Shown here: positions 5,713 through 5,995 of the stretch, one piece after another
Numbering within the stretch: the stretch's first letter is position 1
Layout: the number at the start of each line of letters is the position of its first letter
Source of the DNA: an uncultured Oscillospiraceae bacterium
Lineage (GTDB): Bacteria > Bacillota > Clostridia > Oscillospirales > Ruminococcaceae
Assembly (NCBI GenBank): GCA_934463345.1
Contig: CAKSJL010000093.1
Coordinates: 1 to 5,995 of the forward strand
Reading direction: 5' to 3'
DNA length: 5,995 nucleotides
Translations under genes and position numbers: made by a program
Notes under the pieces: generated by a model
Databases searched by the model: none
What the model was told of the DNA's origin: nothing
The model's input: only the letters and a program-made list of their open reading frames with translations

Positions 5713-5995
5713 AACTTTCAGCTGCAAGAAACAGACCGCTTCCGAAGAATATGAACGCACCGGAAATGTACCTTTACCTGTCGATGAGAGCGCTTTATAG
5801 CAGCTGGCGCAGGGGTGACATCACGAAGGAATCTGCCGCTTCTGAAAAGAAAGTCATTATGGGCGAATTCAGGAGGCTTGACGATGAACGAAGTCACTGG
5901 TGTGAAGTTCACAAAGCGTATCAGGAAAACATCCGAAAAGCCGATGTGCTTATGAGTGAGATTGAGAAGTCAGAGGATACAGCGGTTATAGCGGT
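5694..5995 (+). CDS. Phage protein of unknown function (cut by right edge)
   Basis: A GTG start at 5694 follows GGAGG (5682-5686) with a 7-base gap, and the frame is open to the window end, giving 100 residues so far. It overlaps the nuclease gene by 19 bases, continuing the coupled operon. The N-terminus reads MRTDEIELSAARNRPLPKNM, then NAPEMYLYLSMRALYSSWRRG (residues 21-41), followed by a charged helical region suggestive of a coiled coil (EKKVIMGEFRRLDDE). Small proteins with a similar 'ARN.P.P..MNAPE...L..R.LY' start are, from memory, frequent beside VRR-NUC and helicase genes in Firmicutes prophages, but no function is known to me. An in-frame ATG at 5751 lacks a good ribosome binding site and would remove the conserved-looking start. 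Confidence 0.78.
   Translation, partial: MRTDEIELSAARNRPLPKNMNAPEMYLYLSMRALYSSWRRGDITKESAASEKKVIMGEFRRLDDERSHWCEVHKAYQENIRKADVLMSEIEKSEDTAVIA

Noticed and set aside
5579..5800. 73-codon plus-strand ORF overlapping the nuclease end and the last gene
   Set aside because: It is out of frame with two better-supported coding regions and lacks a ribosome binding site.

Overview
This window looks like part of the replication and recombination module of a temperate phage, or a related integrated element, from a Gram-positive host. Every gene has a strong AGGAGG-type ribosome binding site. Spacing is tight, with many stop/start overlaps. Base composition is moderate, with AGA/AGG and ATA codons in common use. 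This style fits the Clostridia (Ruminococcus-like gut or rumen bacteria), but the taxonomic placement is an inference from style and gene content only. No integrase, structural, tRNA or rRNA gene is visible.

Layout, left to right: (1) 2-433 (+), the C-terminal 143 residues of a gene cut by the left edge, probably a phage recombinase-type protein. (2) 423-800 (+), a single-stranded DNA-binding protein overlapping it by 11 bases. (3) 896-2980 (+), a 694-residue DUF927 P-loop ATPase, probably the replicative helicase-like protein. (4) 2982-3235, a compact non-coding-looking stretch with eleven copies or near-copies of a G-N-GGGAC heptamer in both orientations around a very AT-rich core, a candidate replication origin; a 42-codon ORF overlaps its left half. 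(5) 3283-3757 (-), a reversed, self-contained toxin-antitoxin cassette (YafQ-family toxin plus a short antitoxin) with its own promoter and terminator. (6) 3845-5350 (+), a DEAH-type superfamily II helicase. (7) 5347-5712 (+), a VRR-NUC nuclease, coupled through ATGA. (8) 5694 to the right edge (+), an uncharacterised small phage protein starting at GTG and cut by the edge.

Reading them together, the plus-strand genes form a DNA metabolism set: strand annealing or recombination (1, 2), helicase-like replication ATPase (3), and a helicase/nuclease pair (6, 7). The toxin-antitoxin pair is transcribed against this flow and splits the set in two, beside the putative origin. It looks like an inserted 'moron' stability or defence cassette. 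The most notable unexplained structure is the heptamer array at 2982-3235.
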